Positions 8,550-17,921 of a stretch of 64,000 nt of DNA are shown in pieces (position 1 is the first letter of the stretch; every line of letters begins with the position of its first letter). Under the pieces are notes generated by a model, which was not told the origin of the DNA, searched no databases, and saw only the letters and a program-made list of their open reading frames with translations. The DNA is from Agromyces subbeticus DSM 16689 (GTDB lineage: Bacteria; Actinomycetota; Actinomycetes; Actinomycetales; Microbacteriaceae): the NCBI RefSeq assembly GCF_000421565.1, contig NZ_ATXG01000010.1:89313-153312 (forward strand). Direction: 5' to 3'. Both the position numbers and the translations under genes were made by a program.

Positions 8550-10898
8550 TCAGGATATGAGGTCCAGTCCGGACCAGCCCCAGCCGATCTGTCGGACGGA
8601 GCCCCAACCACCTGCCCCATTGCCCTGGAAGAGCCAGAGCGTGCCGTCGGTCGATCGGGCGAGCACGTCGGACTTCAGGTCGCCATCGAAGTCGCCGGGG
8701 CTGAAGACGTGGTTCATACCGGTCCATCCCTGACCGATCTGCACGCCGTCCATGACTCCGCCACCGCCGTTGCCCGGATACAGGAAGATCCTGCCATGCA
8801 CGTCGATCGCGATCACGTCGCTCCGGCCGTCGCCGTTGAAATCGCCCGGGCTGAACACCGACTTCATGCCCTGCCATCCGTTCCCGATCTGGATCGGATC
8901 ATGGAACTGGCCCGCGCCGTTGCCCGCGTAGAGCCAGAGGGCGCCATTGCCGTCCCGGGCGACGACGTCCGATGCCCTGTCGCCATTCATATCGCCGGGA
9001 CTCAACAATGCAGTGAATGCAGACCAACCGTTGCCTGCGAGGATGGGGCTGGCGAAGCCGCCCCGCCCATCGCTCGGATACCTCCAGAGGTTGCCGGCTG
9101 TGTCGCGAACGAAGACATCGCGGCGCCCATCGCGGTCGAAATCACCCGCGCCGAAGATCGCCGTCGGGGTAACGGCGCCGAACGAGAGCTGCGCCGACGA
9201 CAGCCAACCACCGGCGCCGTTCGATGCGTAGAGCGTCGCCAGACCGCCCTTGGTCGCAGCGATCACATCGGATGACCCGTCGCCATTGAGGTCGCCGAGC
9301 CCCGCGCGGATGGGGACGACTCCCCGTGCCGGCTGCCCCGGGCCCACCAGCAGGCGGACCCCGCCCCATGCGGTGCCGACCTGCCTCGGAGCGCCGAAGA
9401 TCCCGGGTCCGACCATCGGATAGAGCCAGAGGTTGGCAGTCGAGTTGATCACCAGGAGATCCGGACGTCCGTTGCCGTCGAAGTCCCCCGGGGACTGGAT
9501 GGTCGACATTCCCTGCCAGCCGTTGCCGATTCGCATCGGTGCTCCCCAGCTCGCACGACCGTTGCCCGGGTACAGCATCAGATCGCCGTTCGGTGCTCGG
9601 GCGATCACGTCCTCGTTGCCGTCGCCGTTGAAGTCCTCACCACCGAGGAGAGCAGTGAACCCGGTCCAGCCGTTGCCGATCTGCTTGGGCGGCGCGAACT
9701 GCGCGCTGCCGTTGTTGGCGTAGAGCTGCAGATTGCCGGCGGCATCGCGGACTATGAAGTCCTGCGTGCCGTCCGTGTTGAAATCGCCGGCGCTGAGGAG
9801 CGCCGTGGCACCGCTGAACCCGTCGCCGACCTTCATCGTTCCGATGAACCTGCCGAGCCCGTCGGTGCGGTAGATCCAGAGCGAATCGGCGGCGAGCGCG
9901 AGCACATCCCGGTTGCCATCGCCGTCGAGGTCGCCGGCACCGACGACGAAGCGCATCCCGTTCCATCCGACGCCAGTCTGATAAGGGGTGGTCCAACCAC
10001 CGCGACCATCGCCGGGGTAGACGGTCAGCGCACCGTTCGAGCCGACCGTGTAGACGACCGGCGTGGTGTTGACCGGCCGCTCGGGCGACGGCGATCGGGT
10101 CGATCCGAACCAGTCCGTGAACATGCGCCAGAAGTTCCGGTTGCCATAACTCGAGCAGCCGTCGCCCGTGCCGTAGAGATTCGCAAGTGCCGCGGCATTC
10201 GGTCGGTAGGGCGTGTAGACGTAGAGTCCAGCGGTCGCCTGATTGGCGATGTACACCTGCGACGACCCGCACGCGGCGTTCGGATGCCACAGGATCGTGT
10301 TGTAGCGTCCGGCCTGGTAGCCGCGAATCGACGGGTTGGCGCGGTACTTCTTGAACTGCCACGCGGCGTGGTACAGCTGGTTGAAGAAGCCGTAGTAGTT
10401 CGCGTCGCAATCGGCGGTGTCGGGGCACCCGTAGCCGGTGGCCGACCGGTACTGCCGAGTGGTCGGCCAGTCGTCGCTGACCAGTCCCTGCTCCTTCTCG
10501 AGCAGCACGATGAGCGCCTGCGGGTTGATGCCGCATGCTGCCGCGACCTTGGCGATGATCTGCGCCGCGGATTCGCTGGCCTGCCCCGTGTACGGCGCGC
10601 ATCCCTCGGACCTGGCGGGCTGGCTGGTGGTGGCCTGCCGGTAGTCCTTCAGGCAGACGTACCCGGCTCGGCACGAGGGCACGCGAGCGTTCAGGAAACC
10701 CTGCACGTCAGAGGCCGACATCGTCCCGCTGTTGTAGAAGACCTCGTCGGAGATGATCATTCCGGGATCGAAGTCGGCTCCGTTCGCCGCCGCGGCCGAG
10801 CCCGTCGGCGACACGCTGGCGGCCGAACCGACCTGTACCGCCGACACGACGAGCACCGCTGCCAGCGCCGCACCGATCCACTTCCCACTGAGCTTCAC
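8550..10898 (-). CDS. Secreted protein: lysozyme-like N-terminal domain plus VCBS/FG-GAP beta-propeller
   Basis: Exported protein of about 782 residues. I choose the GTG at 10898 because GGGGGA lies eight bases before it; the in-frame ATG at 10907 would directly abut that purine tract. The signal peptide covers about the first 30 residues. Residues about 45-260 form a cysteine-containing domain with GINPQALIVLLEKEQGLV and NYYGFFNQLYHAAWQFKKYR. This looks lysozyme/transglycosylase-like, with the Glu of LEKEQG as a possible catalytic residue (inference). The rest is about ten repeats of 48 residues, most with a calcium-binding GDxNxDGxxD turn, expected to fold as propeller blades. It lies among glycan genes and could bind or remodel surface polymer. 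No anchor motif is present. Confidence 0.8.
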   Translation of the reverse strand: MKLSGKWIGAALAAVLVVSAVQVGSAASVSPTGSAAAANGADFDPGMIISDEVFYNSGTMSASDVQGFLNARVPSCRAGYVCLKDYRQATTSQPARSEGCAPYTGQASESAAQIIAKVAAACGINPQALIVLLEKEQGLVSDDWPTTRQYRSATGYGCPDTADCDANYYGFFNQLYHAAWQFKKYRANPSIRGYQAGRYNTILWHPNAACGSSQVYIANQATAGLYVYTPYRPNAAALANLYGTGDGCSSYGNRNFWRMFTDWFGSTRSPSPERPVNTTPVVYTVGSNGALTVYPGDGRGGWTTPYQTGVGWNGMRFVVGAGDLDGDGNRDVLALAADSLWIYRTDGLGRFIGTMKVGDGFSGATALLSAGDFNTDGTQDFIVRDAAGNLQLYANNGSAQFAPPKQIGNGWTGFTALLGGEDFNGDGNEDVIARAPNGDLMLYPGNGRASWGAPMRIGNGWQGMSTIQSPGDFDGNGRPDLLVINSTANLWLYPMVGPGIFGAPRQVGTAWGGVRLLVGPGQPARGVVPIRAGLGDLNGDGSSDVIAATKGGLATLYASNGAGGWLSSAQLSFGAVTPTAIFGAGDFDRDGRRDVFVRDTAGNLWRYPSDGRGGFASPILAGNGWSAFTALLSPGDMNGDRASDVVARDGNGALWLYAGNGAGQFHDPIQIGNGWQGMKSVFSPGDFNGDGRSDVIAIDVHGRIFLYPGNGGGGVMDGVQIGQGWTGMNHVFSPGDFDGDLKSDVLARSTDGTLWLFQGNGAGGWGSVRQIGWGWSGLDLIS

Positions 10899-10945
10899 GA
10901 AACACATCCCCCGAACACCGCGGCACGAGGCGCCGCAGCGCTCTC

Positions 10946-10951
10946 ATGCTA
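10946..10951 (-). promoter_or_regulatory. Probable -10 box of the propeller-protein gene
   Basis: TAGCAT on the minus strand in the 130-bp gap upstream of the secreted propeller protein. It would give a leader of about 40 bases ending in the GGGGGA ribosome site that favours the GTG start at 10898. Confidence 0.4.
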
Positions 10952-11028
10952 TTGGCAGGCCGCGGAGTGGTCGTGTTGTGCGCACGGAGTGGCGGCGGCG
11001 ATCATGAAAGGATCCATCGTCGCGCGCC

Positions 11029-11868
11029 TCAGCGTCGATCGGTGGCTGCGCCCCCGGCGATGAAGCGTCGATAGGCGATTCGACGAATCGGCTCGGGAAC
11101 GAATCGATAGAGTCCGCGAACACCCACGTTTCGCAGGAATTCGGTTCGCGTCGTGAAGCGGATGCCGCGCATGGCGCGCTGCAGCGCGAGTTCGCTGCGC
11201 CACTGCTCGCTGCCCCCGCGGCGGGCATACGCACCGGCACCGACGCGGTACATCACGAGCGGTTCGGCGAGGTTGCCGACGGAGGCGCCCGCGGCGATCA
11301 TGCGCGCGAACAGCCAGTAGTCCTCCATGAGTCCGAGCGGCTGGTAGCCACCCGCCCGATCGACAGCCGACCGACGGTAGACGACGGTGGGGTGGCTGAA
11401 CGGATCGTGGAACCTGGCATACCGCGCAATCTCCACGGGATCGGTCCGCGGCACACGTCGACCGACGATCGAGCCCACATCGTCGAGGAACTCGAGCATG
11501 CCGGTGCCGACGAGCTCGAGGCCGTCTTCGATGAGCGGGAGCTGCTTCGCGAAGCGCTCGGGCAAGGAGATGTCGTCGGCGTCCATGCGCGCGACGATGT
11601 CGTGCGAGCCATGCTCGAGCCCCTCGGTGAGTGCGCGGGCGAGACCGACGTTCTCGGGAATCCTGTGGTGCACGACGGGCACCGGTGACGACTCGATGGC
11701 TGCACCGATCGCCGCGTCGAGTGCCTCGCCGACGGGCCCGTCCTGAACGAGCACGACTTCGTCGGGCCGCCGCGCCTGCGCCGTCACACTCGACGTGAAC
11801 GCCTTCGTGAAGTGCGCCGCGTCATCGCCGCGGTAGACGGGCATGAGCAGTGTGAACGGTTCGCTCAT
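11029..11868 (-). CDS. Family 2 glycosyltransferase
   Basis: Cytoplasmic GT-A glycosyltransferase of 279 residues, probably extending the surface polysaccharide. Seen are LLMPVYRGD at the N-terminus, VQDGP in place of the usual DDGS, the metal-binding MDADDISLPERF near residue 98, and FSHPTVVYRRSA followed by GLMEDYWLFARM (acceptor region, general-base acidic pair). A GGAGGG ribosome site precedes the ATG. The gene overlaps the upstream glycosyltransferase by four bases (ATGA), so the two are translationally coupled. Donor and acceptor are unknown. Confidence 0.87.
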   Translation of the reverse strand: MSEPFTLLMPVYRGDDAAHFTKAFTSSVTAQARRPDEVVLVQDGPVGEALDAAIGAAIESSPVPVVHHRIPENVGLARALTEGLEHGSHDIVARMDADDISLPERFAKQLPLIEDGLELVGTGMLEFLDDVGSIVGRRVPRTDPVEIARYARFHDPFSHPTVVYRRSAVDRAGGYQPLGLMEDYWLFARMIAAGASVGNLAEPLVMYRVGAGAYARRGGSEQWRSELALQRAMRGIRFTTRTEFLRNVGVRGLYRFVPEPIRRIAYRRFIAGGAATDRR

Positions 11869-12815
11869 CGGCCCTCCACCCGCGCGATCGCCTCACTCGC
11901 CTCGCCGAGCCCCGCGAGCGACATCGAATTCGGTCGGGGTCGAGTCCTGGTTCCGTCGCGGTAGCCACGACGCCAGCCGTCGCGAAGCACGGCACGATCC
12001 GAGGAACGCACGAACGTCTTGATCCAGCGCCGCACACTGGAAGCCCCGTACACCGCCTTCTCGAGCGGCGAAAGGCTCTGCGATCGGCGGAACATCCAGA
12101 GCTTGTTCCGCACTTCGTAGTAGAAGCGCGGCCCCGGGTCGGCGTCGGTCGCGCCGAGCACCTTCGTCTTGTGCACGACCACCGACGCCGGTACGTGGAG
12201 CCCGCGCCGTCCGCGAAGAACCCGCGTCGAGTACTCGAAGTCGTCGTTCCAGATGAAGTAGTCGGAGATCGGCAGCCCCACGTCGCGCACGACGTCGGCA
12301 CGAACGAGCATGGAGACGAACGATGTGCTGCGGATGGCGATTCCGCCACGACGTGCAGCGGCGACGCGTTCGGCCTTCGAGACGAACGGCTTGGTGCGAG
12401 GGGTGTTCATGGGATGCTCGGTGCCGTCGGTCCAGACCACTCGCGAGCCGGCGGCGACGAGTTCGGTTCCGTCGACGGCGCGCAACAACTCCGCGAGCGC
12501 GTCAGGGGTGGGCACAGTGTCGTCGTCCATGAGCCAGAGCCAGTCGGGCGCATGCCGATCGACGGCCACGGCCATGCCGGCGGCGAAGCCCCCGGCGCCG
12601 CCCGTATTGCGCGAGAGGGAGACGAGGTCGACCAGCTCGCCTGCGGCCCGCGCGACGCCAGCCGAATCGTCGGTCGACGCGTTGTCGACGACCACGATGC
12701 GCTCGAGGGCATGTCGTTGCCCGGCGAGTGCATCGAGCACCTCGGCGAGCAGGTCACGACGGTTGTAGGCGACGACGACGGCGACCACGCGCGGACGGAC
12801 GGTTGGCGAACTCAT
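11865..12815 (-). CDS. Family 2 glycosyltransferase, GlfT/rhamnosyltransferase-like
   Basis: Glycosyltransferase of 316 residues. N-terminal VVAVVVAYNR, DNASTDDS, then WLMDDDTVPTPDAL and WNDDFEYSTRV resemble the galactofuranosyl/rhamnosyltransferase group (GlfT-like). A galE product or a furanose could therefore be its sugar, which is inference only. The start is the ATG at 12815, with AGAGGG just upstream; the open frame continues to 13709, but that part lies opposite the divergent glycosyltransferase gene and has no protein-like features. It is coupled to the next gene by a four-base overlap. Confidence 0.88.
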   Translation of the reverse strand: MSSPTVRPRVVAVVVAYNRRDLLAEVLDALAGQRHALERIVVVDNASTDDSAGVARAAGELVDLVSLSRNTGGAGGFAAGMAVAVDRHAPDWLWLMDDDTVPTPDALAELLRAVDGTELVAAGSRVVWTDGTEHPMNTPRTKPFVSKAERVAAARRGGIAIRSTSFVSMLVRADVVRDVGLPISDYFIWNDDFEYSTRVLRGRRGLHVPASVVVHKTKVLGATDADPGPRFYYEVRNKLWMFRRSQSLSPLEKAVYGASSVRRWIKTFVRSSDRAVLRDGWRRGYRDGTRTRPRPNSMSLAGLGEASEAIARVEGR

Positions 12816-12921
12816 AGACCCTCTGGGTTCGATGACGGGGAACACTCCATCATGCCCTGTCGCGGCCGTGCTTCCCTGCACCGACCGTGATCTCGCGGCA
12901 GATACGCGGCCCATCGAACGA

Positions 12922-12927
12922 TAGATT
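12922..12927 (+). promoter_or_regulatory. Probable -10 box of the GT4 gene at 12966
   Basis: TAGATT in the 150-bp divergent intergenic region. The expected transcript would carry a small perfect hairpin (12933-12947, AGGTGC and GCACCT) and then the GAAGGAG ribosome site at 12955-12961. Confidence 0.45.
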
Positions 12928-12965
12928 GGTCGAGGTGCCGAGCACCTGCCGCACGAAGGAGCCCA

Positions 12966-14114
12966 ATGCCCACGACCCTCCGGATGATCGTCGATCAGGT
13001 CATCGCGCCGGTGCCCGGCCCGGTCGGCGTGTACACCGAGGCACTCACCAGGGCGCTCCTCGAGAGTGTGCCGCGCGGTTGCGAGGTCGAAGGCATCGTC
13101 TCCTCCTCGGCGCCCGCCGACTACGACCGGCTGGAGTCGATGTTCCCCGGCCTCTCGACCCTCTACAAGACCACCCTCGCCCGGCGCGAACTCGCGGCGG
13201 CATGGCAGCTCGGCCTCACCACCTCGCCCGGCGGGGGCATGATCCACGCACCCGGGCTCTTCGCTCCCCTGCGCCGCCATGACCGTACCCAGAGCGGCGA
13301 CCAGGTCGTCGTCACGGTGCACGATCTGCTCGCCTGGACCCATCCCGAGACGCTGACCACGGCATCGGTCGCCTGGCACAAGGGCATGCTGAAGCGAGCC
13401 CGCAAGCACGCCGACGCGGTCGTGGTGCCCACCCACGCGCTCGCGGAGCGCCTCGCCAACGTCATCGATTTCGGTGACCGCGTGCGGGTCGTCGGCACGG
13501 CGCCGCGACCCGGCCTCACCGTTCCGGCCGATGGCGCCGAGGCGGCCGCGCGAGCTGCCCGACTGGCGCTTCCGCCCGCGTACCTGGCCGCCACGGGCAC
13601 ACTCGAGCCGCGCAAGGGAATCGTCGACCTGCTCGAAGCGCTCGGCCGCCCCGGAGTGCCCGACATCGACCTCGTCGTCGTCGGACCGGCGACTTGGGGT
13701 GAGCTGCATCTCGCGACCGTCGCCGAAGAGTCAGGGGTCGACCCTCGCCGTGTGCACGCCATCGAGGTCGACGACCCCGCCGACCTCGCCGTCGTGCTCG
13801 CGGGCGCAACGGCCTTCGTCGCCCCGAGCCACGAAGAGGGGTCGGGCACCTCGCTCATCGAGGCGTTCAGCCTCGGCCTGCCCGTCATCCACTCCGATAC
13901 CGCCGCGTATGTCGAAGTCGCCGCAGAGGGCGGCTTGACCGTGCCGATCGGCATCGGCGGCGGCTACGTCGAACGACTCGCGGCAGCCATCAGCACGGTC
14001 GTCGAGCAGCCGAGCGTCGCCGAGCGGCTCTCGGTGACCGCGAGCGATCGGGCGCACGCGTTCAGCTGGCGCGACTCCGCCGAACGCATCTGGCAGCTGC
14101 ACGCCGACCTCTGA
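12966..14114 (+). CDS. GT-B glycosyltransferase (family 4 type)
   Basis: Retaining GT-B glycosyltransferase of 382 residues, mannosyltransferase-like in layout. The C-terminal nucleotide-sugar half shows TGTLEPRKGIVDLLEA near residue 210, a VVVGPATWG strand, and the EEGSGTSLIEAFSLGLPV loop near residue 295 with the conserved glutamates. GAAGGAG lies five bases before the ATG. It is transcribed away from the two family 2 enzymes and ends at a strong bidirectional terminator. It probably adds a backbone or branch sugar to the same polymer; specificity cannot be read. Confidence 0.88.
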   Translation: MPTTLRMIVDQVIAPVPGPVGVYTEALTRALLESVPRGCEVEGIVSSSAPADYDRLESMFPGLSTLYKTTLARRELAAAWQLGLTTSPGGGMIHAPGLFAPLRRHDRTQSGDQVVVTVHDLLAWTHPETLTTASVAWHKGMLKRARKHADAVVVPTHALAERLANVIDFGDRVRVVGTAPRPGLTVPADGAEAAARAARLALPPAYLAATGTLEPRKGIVDLLEALGRPGVPDIDLVVVGPATWGELHLATVAEESGVDPRRVHAIEVDDPADLAVVLAGATAFVAPSHEEGSGTSLIEAFSLGLPVIHSDTAAYVEVAAEGGLTVPIGIGGGYVERLAAAISTVVEQPSVAERLSVTASDRAHAFSWRDSAERIWQLHADL

Positions 14115-14124
14115 TTCGACTTCG

Positions 14125-14154
14125 GGTGAACGGATGCCGCGGCATCCGTTCACC
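14125..14154. terminator. Bidirectional hairpin terminator between GT4 and LCP genes
   Basis: Perfect 30-bp inverted repeat (two 15-base arms, GGTGAACGGATGCCG and its complement) placed between convergent stop codons at 14114 and 14161. Its core is the recurrent palindrome CGGATGCCGCGGCATCCG. It lacks a T-tract. Confidence 0.7.
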
Positions 14155-14160
14155 ATCGGC

Positions 14161-15531
14161 TCACTCCTCGGCCGGCTCCTCGGTGGCCGGGGCGATCGCC
14201 GGCGCGATGAGCGAGCGGATGTACTCGTAATCGGGCTCGGTCGGGTCGACGCCGTTCTCGGGAACGAGCTCGACGGTCGTGACCGGCAGTTCCTTGGTCT
14301 TCATCGAGAGGTTCACGAAGTAACCGAGCATCGACTGCGGGATGTCGGTCTTGACGGTGTCGGCGCCGGCGGCGGCGACCTCCTGGAACTTCGAGAGCAC
14401 ATTCGTCGGCGTGAACTGGTGCAGCACGGCCTCCTGCAGCACGCGCTGACGGGCCATCCGCTCGTAGTCGCCGCCGGCGGTGCCGTAGCGTGCGCGGCCG
14501 TACCAGAGCGCGTGGTAGCCGTCGAGGTGCTGCTGCCCCGGCTCGATCCACCCGTCGACGCCCTCGTTGTTCTCGTCGCCGCCGATCGGGATGCGGACGT
14601 CGACGTTGATGTCGACGCCGCCGAGCGCATCGATGAGCTGTTGGAAGCCCTGCATGTCGATGAGCGCGTAGTACTGGATCTCGAGGCCGGTGATGCCCTC
14701 CGCGGCGTCCCTGACGCCCTCGATGCCGGGCTCACTGCCCTCGGCGACGGCGTTCGGGTACATCTCGGGGCTCTTCAGCTCCACCTCGGTGTAGATCGAG
14801 TTGAGCTGGCAGACGTCGACCTCGCAGCCGTCGATCGCACCGTAGCCCTCGGGGTAGACGGCCGCGAGCGGCGAGTCATCGGGGAACGGCACGTACTCGA
14901 GGTCGCGCGGGAGCCCGATCGTGACGGCCTGGCCGGTCTCGGCATCGATCGAGACGACGGTCATGCTGTCGGGCCGCATGCCCTCGCGATCGGGGCCGGA
15001 GTCGCCGCCGAGCAGCAGGATGTTGTACCGGCCGTCGACGGGCGGCTCGCTCGGGCCGGTCGGGAACACCGAGGCGAGGAATCCGCTGGTGGTGGTGGCG
15101 AAGTACGCGCCGTAGGCAGCGGTGCCCGAGACGCCCGCCATGAGCAGCACCGACACCGCGGCCACCCACGCGCGCGCCGACGGCGCCGTCTTCACGAGGC
15201 GCACGAGGCGCAGTGTGTCGAAGGTCAGGATGACCCAGAGCACGGCGTAGAAGGCGAGCACCGCGGCGACCACCCACAGCGTGATCGAGGTCGAGAAGAC
15301 CGTGTAGAGGGTCGCGGGCCAGAGCAGCCAGACGACGAAGGCGATGATCGCGAGGCTCCAGAGCGTCAGTGTCGCCCCGAGCCCGAATCGGCCCAGCTTA
15401 CGACTGCCCGCGAGCACTTGCGGTGCACCCGGGATCAGGAAGTTGAGCACGACGAGCCACCACGCGCGGCGAGTCATGACCGTGCGCGAGGCGACGTCCG
15501 GATAGCGGATCGGGCTGGCGGCGAGCGTCAT
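14161..15531 (-). CDS. LCP-family (LytR-CpsA-Psr) glycan ligase
   Basis: Membrane-anchored enzyme that transfers lipid-linked glycans onto peptidoglycan outside the cell. It has 456 residues. Four hydrophobic segments lie in the first ~165 residues, more than the single helix usual for LCP proteins. The LCP domain follows: [10 protein letters not shown] near residue 180, [11 protein letters not shown] with the catalytic aspartate-arginine pair, IGLPRDLEY, and the arginine-rich loop [20 protein letters not shown]. The start overlaps the purE stop by four bases (ATGA). Its place beside the glycosyltransferases suggests it attaches their product to the wall. Confidence 0.9.
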   Translation of the reverse strand: MTLAASPIRYPDVASRTVMTRRAWWLVVLNFLIPGAPQVLAGSRKLGRFGLGATLTLWSLAIIAFVVWLLWPATLYTVFSTSITLWVVAAVLAFYAVLWVILTFDTLRLVRLVKTAPSARAWVAAVSVLLMAGVSGTAAYGAYFATTTSGFLASVFPTGPSEPPVDGRYNILLLGGDSGPDREGMRPDSMTVVSIDAETGQAVTIGLPRDLEYVPFPDDSPLAAVYPEGYGAIDGCEVDVCQLNSIYTEVELKSPEMYPNAVAEGSEPGIEGVRDAAEGITGLEIQYYALIDMQGFQQLIDALGGVDINVDVRIPIGGDENNEGVDGWIEPGQQHLDGYHALWYGRARYGTAGGDYERMARQRVLQEAVLHQFTPTNVLSKFQEVAAAGADTVKTDIPQSMLGYFVNLSMKTKELPVTTVELVPENGVDPTEPDYEYIRSLIAPAIAPATEEPAEE

Positions 15532-16034
15532 CGGTTCTGTTTGAGCCGTTCGTTCTTCTCTTCGACGAGGTCGGCGAGGGCCGTGGCGTAGTCGGCGAGG
15601 GCAGACGTGAGGGAGTCGTCGGCGGTTGCGAGGATCTTGACGGCGATCAGGCCGGCGTTCTTCGCGCCGCCGATCGACACCGTCGCGACCGGCACGCCCG
15701 CCGGCATCTGCACGATGGAGAGCAGCGAGTCGAGGCCGTCGAGGCGTGACAGGGGCACCGGCACGCCGACGACGGGCAGCGTGGTGACCGAGGCGAGCAT
15801 GCCGGGCAGGTGCGCCGCCCCGCCGGCTCCGGCGATGATGACCTTCAGGCCGCGCGCCGCAGCCTGCTTGCCGTAGGCGATCATCTTCTCGGGCGTGCGG
15901 TGCGCCGACACGACCTCGACCTCGTGGGCGATGCCGAATTCGTCGAGCAGAGCGGATGCCTCGCGCATCACGTTCCAGTCGGAGTCGGATCCCATCACGA
16001 CGCCGACGAGCGGGGCGGTGTTCGTCTCAGTCAC
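15528..16034 (-). CDS. purE: N5-carboxyaminoimidazole ribonucleotide mutase
   Basis: Moves the carboxyl group of N5-CAIR to C4 to give CAIR, step six of purine synthesis. It has 168 residues with the class I PurE motifs GSDSDWNVM, the catalytic-histidine motif SAHRTPEKM, and [10 protein letters not shown]. The GTG start at 16034 is preceded at seven bases by TACACT, so the message is probably leaderless although purK lies just upstream on the same strand. It is coupled to the LCP gene by a four-base overlap. Confidence 0.95.
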   Translation of the reverse strand: MTETNTAPLVGVVMGSDSDWNVMREASALLDEFGIAHEVEVVSAHRTPEKMIAYGKQAAARGLKVIIAGAGGAAHLPGMLASVTTLPVVGVPVPLSRLDGLDSLLSIVQMPAGVPVATVSIGGAKNAGLIAVKILATADDSLTSALADYATALADLVEEKNERLKQNR

Positions 16035-16041
16035 TCGAACG

Positions 16042-16047
16042 AGTGTA
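16042..16047 (-). promoter_or_regulatory. -10 box, leaderless start of purE
   Basis: TACACT on the minus strand, seven bases before the GTG of purE, with no ribosome-binding sequence between. Confidence 0.5.
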
Positions 16048-16108
16048 GGGCCGGGTGCTGGGAGATCTCCGCAGGGCGCGCGGCACCCGCTGAGAGCCCG
16101 TGCCGGAG

Positions 16109-17278
16109 TCAGTCCTGGAAGACCGCGGCCGCGGCCCGCGCCTCGTAGACGACGTCATCGAGGTCGTCGCCGATCGCCGTGACATGCCCGACCTTGCGTC
16201 CAGGCCGCGGGGCCTTGCCGTAGTTGTGGATCTTCACGGTCGGATGCCCCGCGAGCGCCTCGGCGTAACGATCGGCGAGCGAACCCTCGACGGGGCCGCC
16301 CAGCACGTTGACCATGACCGACCAGTCGTCGTGGGTGCCGGTGCCGCCGAGCGGCAGGTCGAGCACGGCGCGCAGGTGCTGCTCGAACTGGCCGGTCGTC
16401 GAGCCGTCCATCGACCAGTGCCCGCTGTTGTGCGGCCGCATCGCCAGCTCGTTCACCAGGATGCGGTCGTCGCTCGTCTCGAAGAGCTCGACCGCGAGCA
16501 CGCCGGTGACCCCGATGCCCTCGGCGATCGTGATGGCGACGTCGGCCGCGACATCCGCGAGCCTGCCTGCCGATCGGGGCGCCGGCGCGATGACCTCGCT
16601 GCACACGCCGCCCACTTGCACGGTCTCGACGACCGGCCACGCCGCGATCTCGCCGGAGGGCCGGCGCGCGACGAGCTGGGCGAGCTCGCGACGGAAGTCG
16701 ACGAGCTCCTCGACGAGCAGGGCGCCTCCGCGGCCGTCTTCGGCGATGGTGCCGAACCACTCGGCGACCTCGGCCGCGCCGCGCACGACGCGAACGCCCT
16801 TGCCGTCGTAGCCGCCGCGCGGGGTCTTGACCACCGCGACACCGCCGTGGTCGGCGATGAACTCGTCGAGCTCGGCGAGCGTCTCGACACGGGCCCAGTC
16901 GGGCACCGGAAGGCCGAGCTCCGAGAGGCGCTCGCGCATGAGCAGCTTGTCTTGAGCGAAGCGGAGCGCATCAGGGCCGGGGTGCACCGGCACTCCCGCG
17001 TCGACGAGCGCGTGCAGCACGTCTTGCGGCACGTGCTCGTGGTCGAACGTCACGACGTCGACCTCGCGGGCGAACTCGAGCACCGTCGCGATGTCGGTGT
17101 AGTCGCCGACGCGATCGGCGGCGAGCGCCGCCGACATACCGGGAGCCTCGGCGAGCACTCGGAGATCGACTCCGAGCTCGATCGCCGCGGGGATCATCAT
17201 CCGGGCCAGCTGGCCACCACCGATCACTCCGACCCGCACGCCATGCACTCCGTTCACCGCCGTCTTCGGCGCCTGCAT
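16109..17278 (-). CDS. purK: N5-carboxyaminoimidazole ribonucleotide synthase
   Basis: ATP-grasp enzyme that carboxylates AIR to N5-CAIR, the substrate of PurE. It has 389 residues. Seen are [12 protein letters not shown] near the N-terminus, [24 protein letters not shown] in the ATP-grasp core, and [11 protein letters not shown] near residue 280. The ATG at 17278 gives a somewhat long N-terminus before the GGGQLA motif, and an internal GTG about ten codons later cannot be excluded. A TAGACT box lies 15 bases upstream. purE follows after 74 bp. Confidence 0.94.
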   Translation of the reverse strand: MQAPKTAVNGVHGVRVGVIGGGQLARMMIPAAIELGVDLRVLAEAPGMSAALAADRVGDYTDIATVLEFAREVDVVTFDHEHVPQDVLHALVDAGVPVHPGPDALRFAQDKLLMRERLSELGLPVPDWARVETLAELDEFIADHGGVAVVKTPRGGYDGKGVRVVRGAAEVAEWFGTIAEDGRGGALLVEELVDFRRELAQLVARRPSGEIAAWPVVETVQVGGVCSEVIAPAPRSAGRLADVAADVAITIAEGIGVTGVLAVELFETSDDRILVNELAMRPHNSGHWSMDGSTTGQFEQHLRAVLDLPLGGTGTHDDWSVMVNVLGGPVEGSLADRYAEALAGHPTVKIHNYGKAPRPGRKVGHVTAIGDDLDDVVYEARAAAAVFQD

Positions 17279-17292
17279 CCGGCGCCCAGTTC

Positions 17293-17298
17293 AGTCTA
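17293..17298 (-). promoter_or_regulatory. Probable -10 box of purK
   Basis: TAGACT on the minus strand in the 49-bp divergent purK/gtrA-like intergenic region, 14 bases before the ATG of purK. Confidence 0.45.
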
Positions 17299-17315
17299 GG
17301 CCGCAGCCGAGCGCA

Positions 17316-17321
17316 TAGGAT
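17316..17321 (+). promoter_or_regulatory. -10 box, leaderless start of the GtrA-like gene
   Basis: TAGGAT followed by six bases and then the GTG at 17328. This spacing selects 17328 over the GTG at 17322, which directly abuts the box. Confidence 0.55.
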
Positions 17322-17327
17322 GTGCCG

Positions 17328-17867
17328 GTGTCCTCCCGCCTCGCGAGCGCCATCGCACGCCTCTGGAACGGCCTGCTCGCCTACGCGGTGAAGTTCGGCG
17401 TCGTCGGCCTGATCGGCCTCGTGATCGACGTCACGCTCTTCAACCTGCTGCGCCTCGGCGTCTTCGGCGACGACCACTGGGCGCAATCGGCGATCGGCGC
17501 GAAGACGATCTCGACGAGCGTCGCGATCATCTTCAACTGGCTCGGCAACCGGTACTGGACCTTCCGGAAGCACCGGCGTCGCAACTACCTGCGGGAGTTC
17601 GCCGAGTACGTGATCGTCTCGCTCGGCGGCATGGCGATCGCACTCGGATGCCTCTGGGTGAGCCATCACGCACTCGGCTACACGAGTCTCGTGGCCGACA
17701 ACATCGCGACGAACGTGGTCGGCCTCGCCCTCGGCACGGCGTTCCGCTTCGTGCTCTACCGGTACTGGGTCTACGGACACCACCGCGCCGACGGGCTGTC
17801 GAACCTGGCGCGCGCCGAAGAGGCGCAGCGCACGATCTTCGAGGAACCCGACGGCTCAGCCAACTGA
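17328..17867 (+). CDS. GtrA-family membrane protein
   Basis: Small integral membrane protein of 179 residues with four predicted helices (near residues 17-37, 50-72, 93-113 and 122-143). GtrA proteins are thought to help move polyprenyl-linked sugars across the membrane or to assist a glycosyltransferase. The family pattern of an asparagine between aromatic residues is visible in FNWLGNRYWTF, and FRFVLYRYWVYG closes the core. It faces away from purK. Functionally it belongs with the glycan genes to its left. Confidence 0.85.
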   Translation: MSSRLASAIARLWNGLLAYAVKFGVVGLIGLVIDVTLFNLLRLGVFGDDHWAQSAIGAKTISTSVAIIFNWLGNRYWTFRKHRRRNYLREFAEYVIVSLGGMAIALGCLWVSHHALGYTSLVADNIATNVVGLALGTAFRFVLYRYWVYGHHRADGLSNLARAEEAQRTIFEEPDGSAN

Positions 17868-17921
17868 GCCCGGGGCGGGTTCCATCACATCGCCGCTGTG
17901 CGAATCACTCGCTGTTGCGAA

